Below the pieces are notes generated by a model that had not been told where the DNA came from, did no database searches, and saw only the letters and a program-made list of their open reading frames with translations. Made by a program: the position numbers and the translations under genes. Of a stretch of DNA of 18,937 nucleotides, positions 1-7,053 are shown one piece after another (the stretch's first letter is position 1; each line of letters begins with the position of its first letter). Source of the DNA: an uncultured bacterium (lineage in GTDB: Bacteria > Actinomycetota > Coriobacteriia > Coriobacteriales > Coriobacteriaceae); contig CAJMPE010000012.1 in the NCBI GenBank assembly GCA_905215275.1, positions 1-18,937 of the forward strand. Direction: 5' to 3'.

Positions 1-756
1 GGCGGGGTCGCCCGAGCGCACGAAGCCGTCGCCCGTGCGAACCGTCAGGTAGATGCCATAGAACGCCGATCCGCCAAACGTGGCGTCAAGCGGCGTTCCC
101 ACGTAGGCGGACGCCGAGAGCCGCGGCGGCATCTGCGGCGCCAGCTCGTGCACCGGCGCGGCATCGCCCACGGCTGTGTACGTCGCACGCGGCAGCAGGT
201 CATCGCCCTCGGCGTCGGCGCTGTACCACACGACCGGACAGCCCGAAAGACGCGCCAGCTGCGTAGCCATGGCATGAACGATCTGATGCTGATCGGCGCA
301 CCGCTGCAGCATGCGGTTGGTCTCGAGCACCATATGCGTGCGGCGGTCGCTGGCGGCAGCCTGTGCCAAGGCGCGGCGCAGGGCCAACGCAATCGAGCTC
401 GACACAAGCGAGACCACGAACATGATGAAGAACATGCCGGGATAGCCGCGGTCGATAAGCGACAGCGAGTAGCGCGGGTCGACAAACAAGAAGTTGTAGA
501 GCGCCACGGCGGCAGCCGAGCTCAGCAAGCAATACAGGCGACTCCAAGTAAAGAATGCGCACAGCTGAACGGCGAACACATAGACGATCATGATGCTCGG
601 CGCGAGACCCGGATGGTCGAGCAGCGCGCCCACAATCGTCGCCGCGACCAGCAGTCCCACCGATACGCAGGCGTCATACAGAGGAGTGCGGCGCGTCAGC
701 GTTGTGCGCCGCCACCAAAAACTATCGGCAATATCGCCGTCCGTACGAACGTCCAT
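1..756 (-). CDS. KdpD-like DUF4118 membrane sensor histidine kinase, N-terminal part (runs off left edge)
   Basis: Translating the minus strand from ATG 756 gives 252 codons open to the window edge, so the kinase core is not visible. Residues about 28-123 form four closely spaced hydrophobic segments. The sequence LYNFLFVDPRYSLSLID followed by a fourth helix matches the DUF4118 four-helix sensor domain of KdpD-type kinases (compare YNFFF-PR-T in KdpD). Residues about 155-252 look like the start of a GAF-type cytoplasmic domain. There is no room for the N-terminal KdpD/Usp domains of full-length KdpD, so this is the short, stand-alone form. A purine-rich tract (AGAGGGG) about 10 nt upstream supports the start. 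It lies downstream of kup and a small membrane peptide on the same strand, but an intrinsic terminator-like hairpin intervenes. Inference: a sensor of potassium or turgor. HisKA/HATPase domains are expected beyond the edge but not seen. Confidence 0.8.
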   Translation of the reverse strand, partial: MDVRTDGDIADSFWWRRTTLTRRTPLYDACVSVGLLVAATIVGALLDHPGLAPSIMIVYVFAVQLCAFFTWSRLYCLLSSAAAVALYNFLFVDPRYSLSLIDRGYPGMFFIMFVVSLVSSSIALALRRALAQAAASDRRTHMVLETNRMLQRCADQHQIVHAMATQLARLSGCPVVWYSADAEGDDLLPRATYTAVGDAAPVHELAPQMPPRLSASAYVGTPLDATFGGSAFYGIYLTVRTGDGFVRSGDPA

Positions 757-777
757 CAGCGTCCCGCCCCTCTCTCA

Positions 778-840
778 AAAACAAAAACCACCACAAAGGG
801 GACAGGCACCCTTGTGGTGGTTTCCCCTTGTGGTGGTTCC
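778..840 (-). terminator. Repeat-derived intrinsic terminator with duplicated stem arm
   Basis: On the plus strand AACCACCACAA (786-796) is inverted twice, as TTGTGGTGGTT at 812-822 and 828-838. Both pairings extend through a G-run/C-run. On the minus-strand RNA the shared 3' arm is followed directly by TTTTTGTTTTT, the layout of a Rho-independent terminator. The loop contains GGGGACAGGCACC, a motif I associate with REP-type dispersed palindromes; that association is recalled, not searched. It lies between the small membrane peptide and the KdpD-like gene, so it should reduce read-through from kup into the sensor gene. Confidence 0.7.
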
Positions 841-869
841 AAGTGTAAAGCCTTTGCAACCTGCAGTCG

Positions 870-1064
870 TTAGACAAACAGCACGTGCGCGAGCAGTGCG
901 CACACGCACGCCGCGACAAGCACCGTCACCACGATCGAAATCACGCGATCGGCCATGTCCATGTTGGCACGATTCGTAAAGAACCGATCTTCGGCGGCAT
1001 CGGCGCGTGCCTCACGCACCATCTCGGCAGCAAGATCGCAACCGTCAAGCACCTTTGCATCCAT
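870..1064 (-). CDS. Small single-span membrane protein, function unknown
   Basis: This 64-residue peptide starts MDAKVLDGCDLAAEMV. The ATG at 1064 is preceded five bases upstream by GGGAGG, a strong Shine-Dalgarno; an ATG ten codons further upstream lacks one. The same GGGAGGAAACC sequence precedes kup. The first ~45 residues are charged and probably helical. Residues about 45-64 form one hydrophobic segment (VISIVVTVLVAACVCALLA) ending almost at the C-terminus, as in a tail-anchored protein. It sits 69 bp downstream of kup on the same strand and is probably co-transcribed. I do not recognise the family. A role as a small Kup-associated subunit is only a guess from position; KdpF is shorter and not similar. 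The good ribosome site and clear membrane segment argue for a real gene. Confidence 0.65.
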   Translation of the reverse strand: MDAKVLDGCDLAAEMVREARADAAEDRFFTNRANMDMADRVISIVVTVLVAACVCALLAHVLFV

Positions 1065-1133
1065 GGTTTCCTCCCAGGACTCAATCCCCATCAATACAAG
1101 CCCGCCCGTTCGCAGACAAACCTCGAGCGTCGA

Positions 1134-3161
1134 CTACGGGCGCTCGTTGGGGGCCAGGCGCTGCATCTTGTTCACGGCTTTGAACTTGGTGAACAGCGGC
1201 ACGTACTCAAAGCTCACGTTGGAGTTCTCCAGGCCGTACCAACGCGCAGGCGTGCCGGCGGCGCGACGGATGATGTACTTGAGCGTGATGGCCGTACGCT
1301 CGCTGGGCTCCACATCGCTTTCGGGCGCCAGAAGCTTACGGATCAGGACGAACTTGAACGTGCCGATGTTACCCGGATCCTTGTAGACCGAGTAGTCATG
1401 CGTCTGCGGCGGCAACTCGCCGGTGGCAGCCAGGTCCTGAACAACCTGACGCAGGTAGGCATTGACGCGCTGGTTGATCTTGTAGCCCAGGTACAGATGC
1501 ACGCGGAACACGTAGTCGGTGCCGAACGTCTCGACCGAATAGGCAAAGGTGTGCGGTTCGTCCATGGTCTCGACATTCACAAACCACCAGGCGCGGGCGC
1601 GCTTGGGATGCTTGTCCAAGATCGAATAGACGATATCGCGGTCGATGTAGTCGGTATGGGTGTCCTTGGTCAGGTACACGACGTTGTCGCTCATGCGCTC
1701 GTAACGGTCGTCGTCGCGCAGGCGCTTGAGCTGCGGCAGGTAGCTGCGCAGCGGCAGCAGCGTAAACTGGCGCTGCTCGACCGCCGTGCCGTTGTACCAG
1801 CACACCATAATGCCCATGATGAGCATGGCCATCAAAATGGTGAAATAGCCACCGTGGAAGAACTTGGTAAGCGAGCTCACAAAGAAGAAGCCCTCGAGCA
1901 TGAGGAAGAACGCAACGAAGATATACGGGGCAATCTTAAGGCCGCGATCAACATGCAAGTAGAAGAAGAGCAGCAGCGTCGTGCACATCATGGTCAGGGT
2001 AATCGCCAAGCCGTAGGCGGCCTCCATGTGCGCCGAGCTCTGGAACAGCAGCACCACGATGACGCAGCCCACAAGCATGACGTTGTTGACCATGGGAATA
2101 TAGAGCTGGCCCTTGGTCTCGGCAGGATAGAAGACCTGCATGTGCGGCATGAGGTCCAGGCGACTGGCCTCGGACACCAGCGAGAATGCGCCGGTGATGA
2201 GCGCCTGCGAGGCAATGATGGCCGCGACGGTGGAAAGGCCGACGGCAAAGGGACGCAGGCCCGGGGTGAGCATCTGGTAGAACGGGTTGAGGTCGGCAAT
2301 GCCCATGAGCTCGGGGTTGGCAGCGTTGTTCATAAGCCAAGCGCCCTGGCCCATATAGGAAAGCAGCAGGCAGCACTTAACGAACGGCCAGGTGGCGTAG
2401 ATATTGCCGCGACCCACATGGCCCATGTCGGAGTAGAGCGCCTCGGCACCGGTGGTGGCAAGGAAGCAGCTGCCCAAGATCATGATGCCCGCATGGTTGT
2501 TGGGACTCAACAAAAAGCCGATGCCGCGCAGCGGGTTGAGGCACAGCAGCACCGCGGGGTGCTGGAAGACAAAGAACAGACCCGTACCGCCCAGGAACAG
2601 AAACCACAGCGTCATGATGGGGCCAAAGGCACGGCCGATCTTGGCCGTGCCGATGCGCTGCACCAAGAAGAGCACAATGATGATGGCAAGCGTGATGGCC
2701 ACGACGCGGCCCTGATCGTCGCCCAGCACGGCATGGACTGCCGGGATGGTGCGCAGGCCCTCGATGGCCGTGGTAACGGTAACGGCAGGTGTCAGGATGC
2801 CGTCGGCGAGCAGCGCGGCGCCACCCAGCATGGCGGGGATGATGAGCCACTTGCCGCAACGCTTGACCAGGCTGTACAGGGCAAAGATACCGCCCTCGCC
2901 GTGGTTGTCGGCGCGCAGCGAGATCAGCACGTACTTGACGGTCGTCAGCAGCGTGACCGTCCACACGACAAGGGAGAGCGCGCCGAGCACGAACTCCTCC
3001 GTGACGCTTCCGATGCCGCCGTTGCCGGCAACGAGCGCCTTGGTTACATACATGGGGCTGGTGCCGATATCGCCGTACACCACGCCCAGCGTGACGAGCA
3101 TCGCCGAGATGCTCACAGGAATCGCAGCGTGCGAGGCTGCCTCCTTGGCCTTTTGTTCCAT
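1134..3161 (-). CDS. kup: Kup/HAK/KT-family potassium uptake transporter
   Basis: A 675-residue protein importing K+ across the cytoplasmic membrane, probably by proton symport as known for the family. The signature LGVVYGDIGTSPMYV lies in the first helix, followed by NHGEGGIFALYSLV, LADGILTPAVTV and IGRAFGPIMTLWF, all characteristic Kup segments. About twelve hydrophobic helices fill the first ~440 residues, and a hydrophilic C-terminal domain of ~230 residues follows, the usual architecture and length. The ATG at 3161 (MEQKAKEAA) is chosen because GGGAGG lies 10 nt upstream; a TTG six codons earlier overlaps that site and is unlikely. Downstream on the same strand are a small membrane peptide and a KdpD-like sensor, suggesting a potassium-homeostasis cluster. 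A possible -10 TATAAT lies at 3197-3202. Confidence 0.95.
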   Translation of the reverse strand: MEQKAKEAASHAAIPVSISAMLVTLGVVYGDIGTSPMYVTKALVAGNGGIGSVTEEFVLGALSLVVWTVTLLTTVKYVLISLRADNHGEGGIFALYSLVKRCGKWLIIPAMLGGAALLADGILTPAVTVTTAIEGLRTIPAVHAVLGDDQGRVVAITLAIIIVLFLVQRIGTAKIGRAFGPIMTLWFLFLGGTGLFFVFQHPAVLLCLNPLRGIGFLLSPNNHAGIMILGSCFLATTGAEALYSDMGHVGRGNIYATWPFVKCCLLLSYMGQGAWLMNNAANPELMGIADLNPFYQMLTPGLRPFAVGLSTVAAIIASQALITGAFSLVSEASRLDLMPHMQVFYPAETKGQLYIPMVNNVMLVGCVIVVLLFQSSAHMEAAYGLAITLTMMCTTLLLFFYLHVDRGLKIAPYIFVAFFLMLEGFFFVSSLTKFFHGGYFTILMAMLIMGIMVCWYNGTAVEQRQFTLLPLRSYLPQLKRLRDDDRYERMSDNVVYLTKDTHTDYIDRDIVYSILDKHPKRARAWWFVNVETMDEPHTFAYSVETFGTDYVFRVHLYLGYKINQRVNAYLRQVVQDLAATGELPPQTHDYSVYKDPGNIGTFKFVLIRKLLAPESDVEPSERTAITLKYIIRRAAGTPARWYGLENSNVSFEYVPLFTKFKAVNKMQRLAPNERP

Positions 3162-3196
3162 AAGCCGGTTTCCTCCCAACTTTAATGTTCGAAGGG

Positions 3197-3223
3197 ATTA
3201 TAGATAATCGGCCCATGTTTGAA
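3197..3223 (-). promoter_or_regulatory. Candidate promoter for kup
   Basis: On the minus strand a perfect TATAAT (3202-3197) lies about 36 bp before the kup start codon. A weak -35 candidate, TTCAAA (3223-3218), is separated by 15 bp, which is short of the ideal 17. The -10 match is good and the -35 poor. If used, the leader is only about 25-30 nt, leaving no room for a c-di-AMP riboswitch. Confidence 0.4.
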
Positions 3224-3288
3224 TGGCACTGTTTTCCCAGCTAGATAAACATTTATACGGCCTTTAGGCCACCGCGGCGATATGGAAT

Positions 3289-3315
3289 GTGACAAAGGGA
3301 CGGTCCCTTTGTCAC
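3289..3315. repeat. Perfect 27-bp palindrome (REP-like), probable terminator
   Basis: GTGACAAAGGGAC (3289-3301) and its exact complement (3303-3315) surround a single central base, giving a 13-bp perfect stem. It begins six bases beyond the nitroreductase stop codon and lies between that gene and the kup promoter region. A stem with essentially no loop and no adjoining T-run is more typical of an extragenic palindrome than of a classic terminator. It could still end nitroreductase transcripts or bind a protein dimer. It resembles the GGGAC-type palindromes I recall as dispersed repeats in several bacteria. Confidence 0.75.
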
Positions 3316-3320
3316 ATCCG

Positions 3321-4169
3321 TCATTTTCCGAGCCAATTTTTGAACCACCACTCCATGGAGCGGCTCATCTCGGCCATAAAGGGACTGGTGTGCTTGCGGG
3401 TATAGATATCCGCGACGCGCTCCCCCACCTCGCGGGCGTGCGGACGGAACATCGCGTCCATCTCGTCCACCTGCGCGTCCATGGTCGCGGCATCCGCACG
3501 GCAGTAGCGCTCCTCGTGCACCAGGTTCACCACGGGGTGTGCGATCGCCGGACGCTCCTTACGGGGCGTGCCGATGATGAGCATCGATAGCGGCATGGTA
3601 TAGGGCGGCAGATCGAGCAGCTCGGCAACTTCCTCGGCATTCTCGACGATATCACCGATATAGCAGCTCCCCAGGCCCAGGGCCTCGGCGGCAACCACGG
3701 CGTTTTGCGCGGCGATCACGGCATCCTGAGCCGCGATGGCAAAGTCGCCCAAACCCGGCGCGCGGCGGGGCGCCTTGCCCGTGCGCTCGACAAACTCGGG
3801 CTCAAAGCAGCCCACGTGCTCAAACAGATCGATCCACTTGGCATAATCGACCACAAATATAAGTGCCCAGGGCGCCTTGGCAATCATGGGCTGGTGATCG
3901 CACAGGTCGGCGAGGCGGTCCAGCGTAGCCTGCTCGCGAATGCTTACGATGGAATACATCATCATGGCGCCCGCCGACGGCGCGCGACTCGCCGCATGCA
4001 AAATTGCCGCCCGCTGCTCGTCGGTCACCGCCACGGGACGGTCGTCGTCATCACGCGCGAAGGCACGCGTGGAGGAACGGTGCTCCAACGTGTCCAGCAC
4101 CGCATTGCCCGTGGTCTCGACCGGATAGCCACACGTATCCACAGCCTTGGTGCAAACCTGCTCGTTCAT
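3321..4169 (-). CDS. Nitroreductase-family FMN-dependent oxidoreductase
   Basis: A 282-residue cytoplasmic flavoprotein predicted to reduce nitro or quinone-type substrates with NAD(P)H. The HRSSTRAF stretch near residue 30 is the phosphate-contacting Arg-Ser motif near the N-terminus of the fold. RAPSAGAMMMYSIV (about 62-75) and GLGSCYIGDI (about 164-173) match the two conserved FMN-fold segments. The C-terminal ~60 residues (RYCRADAATMDAQ onward) extend beyond the minimal fold and are acidic, with no recognised domain. GAGGATGAGG just upstream of ATG 4169 can serve as ribosome-binding site. It is transcribed away from the LtaS-like gene and toward kup, but a 27-bp palindrome after its stop probably makes it a single-gene unit. 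The true substrate cannot be inferred. Family assignment is firm. Confidence 0.88.
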   Translation of the reverse strand: MNEQVCTKAVDTCGYPVETTGNAVLDTLEHRSSTRAFARDDDDRPVAVTDEQRAAILHAASRAPSAGAMMMYSIVSIREQATLDRLADLCDHQPMIAKAPWALIFVVDYAKWIDLFEHVGCFEPEFVERTGKAPRRAPGLGDFAIAAQDAVIAAQNAVVAAEALGLGSCYIGDIVENAEEVAELLDLPPYTMPLSMLIIGTPRKERPAIAHPVVNLVHEERYCRADAATMDAQVDEMDAMFRPHAREVGERVADIYTRKHTSPFMAEMSRSMEWWFKNWLGK

Positions 4170-4383
4170 CGCCTCATCCTCGCTAATTCTTTAAGAAGCC
4201 TTTACGTTTCCGTGTAATTCCCGTCCATTATCGCGCAGGTCGCCACTACATTGCGCCACACCGCCACACGTGCGCGTTAATATGGCTGGTTGTTGTGCGC
4301 AGACACCAATTGCAGCGCATATCTTGGTAACAATCGGGTAAACCCCCGCTTTCGTAGGTTTTAAGTTTGTGAGGAGTCTCAGC
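4170..4383. promoter_or_regulatory. Divergent promoter region between nitroreductase and LtaS-like gene
   Basis: These 214 bp separate two outward-reading genes and must carry both promoters. I see no convincing pair of -35/-10 boxes in either direction; AT-rich patches such as TTAATAT and GCATATC are only weak candidates. The one clear site is GAGGAG at 4371-4376, seven bases before ATG 4384, the ribosome-binding site of the plus-strand gene. No RNA gene or long hairpin is apparent. Confidence 0.5.
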
Positions 4384-6684
4384 ATGTTCGCTGCCGCCAT
4401 CTCGCTCGTCGGTCTTGCGGCGACCGTCTACCTTGTCTTGCGCGAGGCCAAGGCCATTCGCGCTCAGTCGGGCACCGTTGCCAAAAGCGCTCTTGGGTGG
4501 AGCGTCGCCTTCGGCCTGTTCCAGGTCTTTTTGACCGTTTGGGGCGCCATTGGCCTCGTCGCCCAAAACGAGCCGCTCGCCTTTGTGATGCTCATCCTGA
4601 CCAACGCCATCCTCACCGGCTGCGCTTGGGCCAGCATCGCACGCGACCGCATCGCCCCGCGCGTCTTTGCGTTCGCCGCGCCCGACGCCCCCGCCCCCAC
4701 CGGCAAGCTCGCCCGTCTGCGCGGCGCCTTTGTGGGCAAGCCACTCGTCGCCGCCGTCCTGTGTCTGCTGCTCGCCGGCGTCTTTGCGCTGCTGGGCATG
4801 GAAGTCTCGTCCAACCACGACTTTACCTGGGTCTACCCCCTGTGCATCCTGCTCGAGTGGGCCATCATCACCACGCTCATGGTCGGCCTGTTCTTCCTGT
4901 TCCAGCGCCACGGCGCAGCTCCGGCCGTCCTGGCCTTCGCCCTCTTTATCCTGGGCATTGCCGAGTTCTTCGTCATCACGTTTAAATCCATGCCCATCCA
5001 GCCGGGCGACCTTTCGGCCATCTCCACCGCCGCCGCGGTCGCCGGCACCGGCTACACCTTCTCGATCTCACTGTTCTGCGTGCTGTCCATGGGCTTTACC
5101 GCCATCGCCATGCTGCTGTGCGAGTACGCCGGCCTGGTGGCACCGCACCGTCAGAAGGGCGCCGCCAACGCCAAGCGCATGCTGCTCACCAACCTGCTCG
5201 TGGCGGTGCTGTGCCTGGGCGGCGTGACCGCGCATGTCACGCTCATCGACTACTACAACACCCTCGGCATCACCGTCTACACCTGGCGCCCGCTCGAGAG
5301 CTACTGGCGCGAGGGCTACCTGCCCGCTTTCATTAGCGCAGCGCAGTCCATCAAGCCGCCCAAACCCGCCGACTACTCCGTCGACGATGCCAAGGCCACG
5401 CTCAAAAAGTACGCCAAGGCCTACGACAAGTCCGACGCCGCCAAGAGTGACGAGCGCACCGCCGCAAAGGAGCAGTTCGACAGCGAGAAGCCCACGGTCA
5501 TCGCCATCATGAACGAGACCTTCTCGGATCTGTCGATCTACCAGAACATGCGCGCCGGCTACGAGGGTCCGCAGTACTTTAAGAACCTGTCCAACTGCCT
5601 CAGCCGCGGCAAGCTCTACGTGAGCGCCTACGGCGGCGGCACCGCCAATACCGAGTTTGAGTTTATGACCGGCAACTCCATGGCCAACCTGGGCTCGGGC
5701 GTGTACCCCTACACCATCTACAACATGGAAACGACCGGGAATCTGGCAGAGCAGTTCAAGTCGCTCGGCTATTCCACCACCGCCATGCACCCCAACCACG
5801 CGACCAACTGGAACCGCGAGAACGTGTACAAGGACTTTGGCTTTGACCAGTTCCTGTCCATCAACGATTTCCAGGGCGCCGATACCCTGCGCGGTATGGT
5901 GACCGACCAGGCGACCTACGACAAGATTCTTGAGCTGCTCGACCAGAACGCCGATCCGCAGTTTATCTTCGACGTGACCATGCAGAACCACTCGGGCTAC
6001 GACACGGGCCTGCTGCCGGCCGACAAGCAAATGCACCTGAACATCGACACGACCGACCTGGACGCTAAGACCGTCGAGGACGGCACGCTCTCCGATGTCG
6101 ACGAGTATGTCTCGTGCATCGAGCAGTCCGACCAGGCGCTTCGCTACTTCCTCAACGCCCTGAGCAAGCTCGACCGTAAGGTAGTCGTGGTGTTCTGGGG
6201 CGACCACCAGCCGTTCTTCCCGTCCAAGTTCAACGACAAGTGGTTTACCGGCGAGGACGATGCCACGCACCAGGAACGTCTGTGGCAGACCGACTACATC
6301 ATCTGGGCCAACTACGACGTTGCCGGCTGCGACCAGACGAGCGAGGTCGACGACCTGTCCACCAACTACCTGTCCACCCAGCTGATGCAGCTGATCGGTG
6401 CCCCGCTTTCCGACTATCAGAAGGCGCACATGACGCTGCGCGAGTCGCTGCCCGCCATCAACTCGGTGGGCTACGAGGACGCCAGCCTGCGCTGGGCGCT
6501 CTCCTCCAACGTCACCGGTGACGACGCCGCCGCGGCAGCCGCCACCAAGGCGCGCGAGGATTACGCCAAGATGCAGTACTACGAGATGTTCCGCGACGGC
6601 AAGAACGTCTACACCAAGCACTTCCAGACCGAGGCCAACGAGACCGACCCCAACCTGGCGCCGGGCACGACCAAGATCAAGTAA
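4384..6684 (+). CDS. LtaS-like membrane phosphoglycerol transferase (sulfatase superfamily)
   Basis: A 766-residue polytopic enzyme with an extracellular sulfatase-fold domain, predicted to transfer phosphoglycerol from phosphatidylglycerol to a lipoteichoic-acid-like polymer or glycan. About eight hydrophobic segments occupy residues 1-300, more than the five of Staphylococcus LtaS. The catalytic domain begins near residue 370. Visible active-site elements are Glu378 (MNETFSD), the nucleophile Thr420 in GGGTANTEFEF, His536 (MQNHSGYD) and Asp607-His608 (FWGDHQPF), matching the metal/nucleophile set of LtaS enzymes. ATG 4384 is chosen over an upstream GTG (4369) because GAGGAG lies seven bases before it. 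The gene stands alone, with terminator hairpins at 6761-6783, 6887-6909 and 6989-7026. The catalytic class is firm; the exact polymer made is inference. Confidence 0.88.
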   Translation: MFAAAISLVGLAATVYLVLREAKAIRAQSGTVAKSALGWSVAFGLFQVFLTVWGAIGLVAQNEPLAFVMLILTNAILTGCAWASIARDRIAPRVFAFAAPDAPAPTGKLARLRGAFVGKPLVAAVLCLLLAGVFALLGMEVSSNHDFTWVYPLCILLEWAIITTLMVGLFFLFQRHGAAPAVLAFALFILGIAEFFVITFKSMPIQPGDLSAISTAAAVAGTGYTFSISLFCVLSMGFTAIAMLLCEYAGLVAPHRQKGAANAKRMLLTNLLVAVLCLGGVTAHVTLIDYYNTLGITVYTWRPLESYWREGYLPAFISAAQSIKPPKPADYSVDDAKATLKKYAKAYDKSDAAKSDERTAAKEQFDSEKPTVIAIMNETFSDLSIYQNMRAGYEGPQYFKNLSNCLSRGKLYVSAYGGGTANTEFEFMTGNSMANLGSGVYPYTIYNMETTGNLAEQFKSLGYSTTAMHPNHATNWNRENVYKDFGFDQFLSINDFQGADTLRGMVTDQATYDKILELLDQNADPQFIFDVTMQNHSGYDTGLLPADKQMHLNIDTTDLDAKTVEDGTLSDVDEYVSCIEQSDQALRYFLNALSKLDRKVVVVFWGDHQPFFPSKFNDKWFTGEDDATHQERLWQTDYIIWANYDVAGCDQTSEVDDLSTNYLSTQLMQLIGAPLSDYQKAHMTLRESLPAINSVGYEDASLRWALSSNVTGDDAAAAAATKAREDYAKMQYYEMFRDGKNVYTKHFQTEANETDPNLAPGTTKIK

Positions 6685-6703
6685 CGGCGCGTCTTAACTG
6701 GTT

Positions 6704-6834
6704 CGTCTGCCCGGCGGCGCGGAATGTAAGGTTCCCTGCTCGGACAGTCCTGCGCAAGACGGAGGCTACATTAAGTGGCCTCCTTTGCGTGCGGAACTCG
6801 CGATGAACCTTACATACCTCCGCCCGGACAGACG
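6704..6834 (+). repeat. Fold-back element, copy A (nested inverted repeats with terminator core)
   Basis: Outer arms 6704-6733 and 6806-6834 are complementary; both carry CGTCTG at the outside and the ten-base ATGTAAGGTT, or its complement, at the inside. Within them TCCTGCGCAA pairs with TTGCGTGCGGA, and the core GGAGGCTAC-ATTAA-GTGGCCTCC (6761-6783) is a hairpin followed by TTTGCG. The central ~80 bp recur at about 90% identity on the opposite strand within 11770-11903. The element starts 19 bp after the stop of the LtaS-like gene and probably ends its transcript. It could equally be described as a small MITE-like element; I see no transposase. Confidence 0.75.
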
Positions 6835-6886
6835 CCCTGTTGTTGGAGCGTGGCTTGTCTTGGGTGTATCGCCGAATATATAAGTT

Positions 6887-6919
6887 GAAGGCCACGTTAT
6901 GTGGCCTTCTTTGTTTGCG
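6887..6919 (+). terminator. Terminator hairpin sharing the fold-back core stem
   Basis: GAAGGCCAC-GTTAT-GTGGCCTTC (6887-6909) is a nine-base-pair perfect stem followed by TTTGTTTG on the plus strand. The stem is identical to that of fold-back copy B and differs from copy A by two substitutions. It is a second, tandem stop signal for the LtaS-like gene and appears to be a third, shortened member of the same repeat family. Confidence 0.75.
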
Positions 6920-6966
6920 GAAAGTGTGTCCCGGAATTCTTGTCTGGAATGGGATGCAGTTTCCGC
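6918..6966. repeat. Single outlying copy of the 62-bp palindromic repeat
   Basis: The left arm CGGAAAGTGTGTCCC (from 6918) and right arm TGGGATGCAGTTTCCG (ending 6966) have the same layout as the array units at 11263-11735, with a loop of similar size. The bases after the right arm (GCTTG, then CACTCAAC) resemble the array spacer, so the copy is in the same orientation. It is more than 4 kb from the array, on the other side of the surface-protein gene. Confidence 0.8.
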
Positions 6967-6988
6967 TTGCGGAGTCTCCACTCAACAG

Positions 6989-7028
6989 AAAACCCGGGTG
7001 GCCTGTTTTTTGGCTACCCGGGTTTTTG
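6989..7028. terminator. Bidirectional terminator between convergent genes
   Basis: AAAACCCGGGTGGC (6989-7002) pairs with GCTACCCGGGTTTT (7013-7026) around a T-rich loop. On the plus strand the stem runs into TTTTTGGG and on the minus strand into TTTTCTG. It can stop read-through from the LtaS-like gene and also terminate the surface-protein gene, whose stop codon is at 7054. Confidence 0.85.
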
Positions 7029-7053
7029 GGTTGTCGATATGTTCGACTGGCTA

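Noticed and set aside
45..562. Two minus-strand open frames (45-485 and 200-562) at the left edge
   Set aside because: Both are out-of-frame shadows of the KdpD-like gene, whose frame is open from 756 to the edge and encodes the DUF4118 helices.
885..3185. 766-codon plus-strand open frame
   Set aside because: It lies exactly opposite kup, has no ribosome site, and its protein is a His/Gln/Arg-rich anti-sense pattern typical of GC-rich genes.
3162..3288. c-di-AMP riboswitch upstream of kup
   Set aside because: Only ~126 bp are available, the best -10 box leaves a ~30-nt leader, and no conserved aptamer sequence is seen.
5068..6621. 517-codon minus-strand open frame
   Set aside because: It is the antisense shadow of the LtaS-like gene, whose catalytic motifs are all in the plus frame; its Val/Gly/His-rich sequence has no domain signature.
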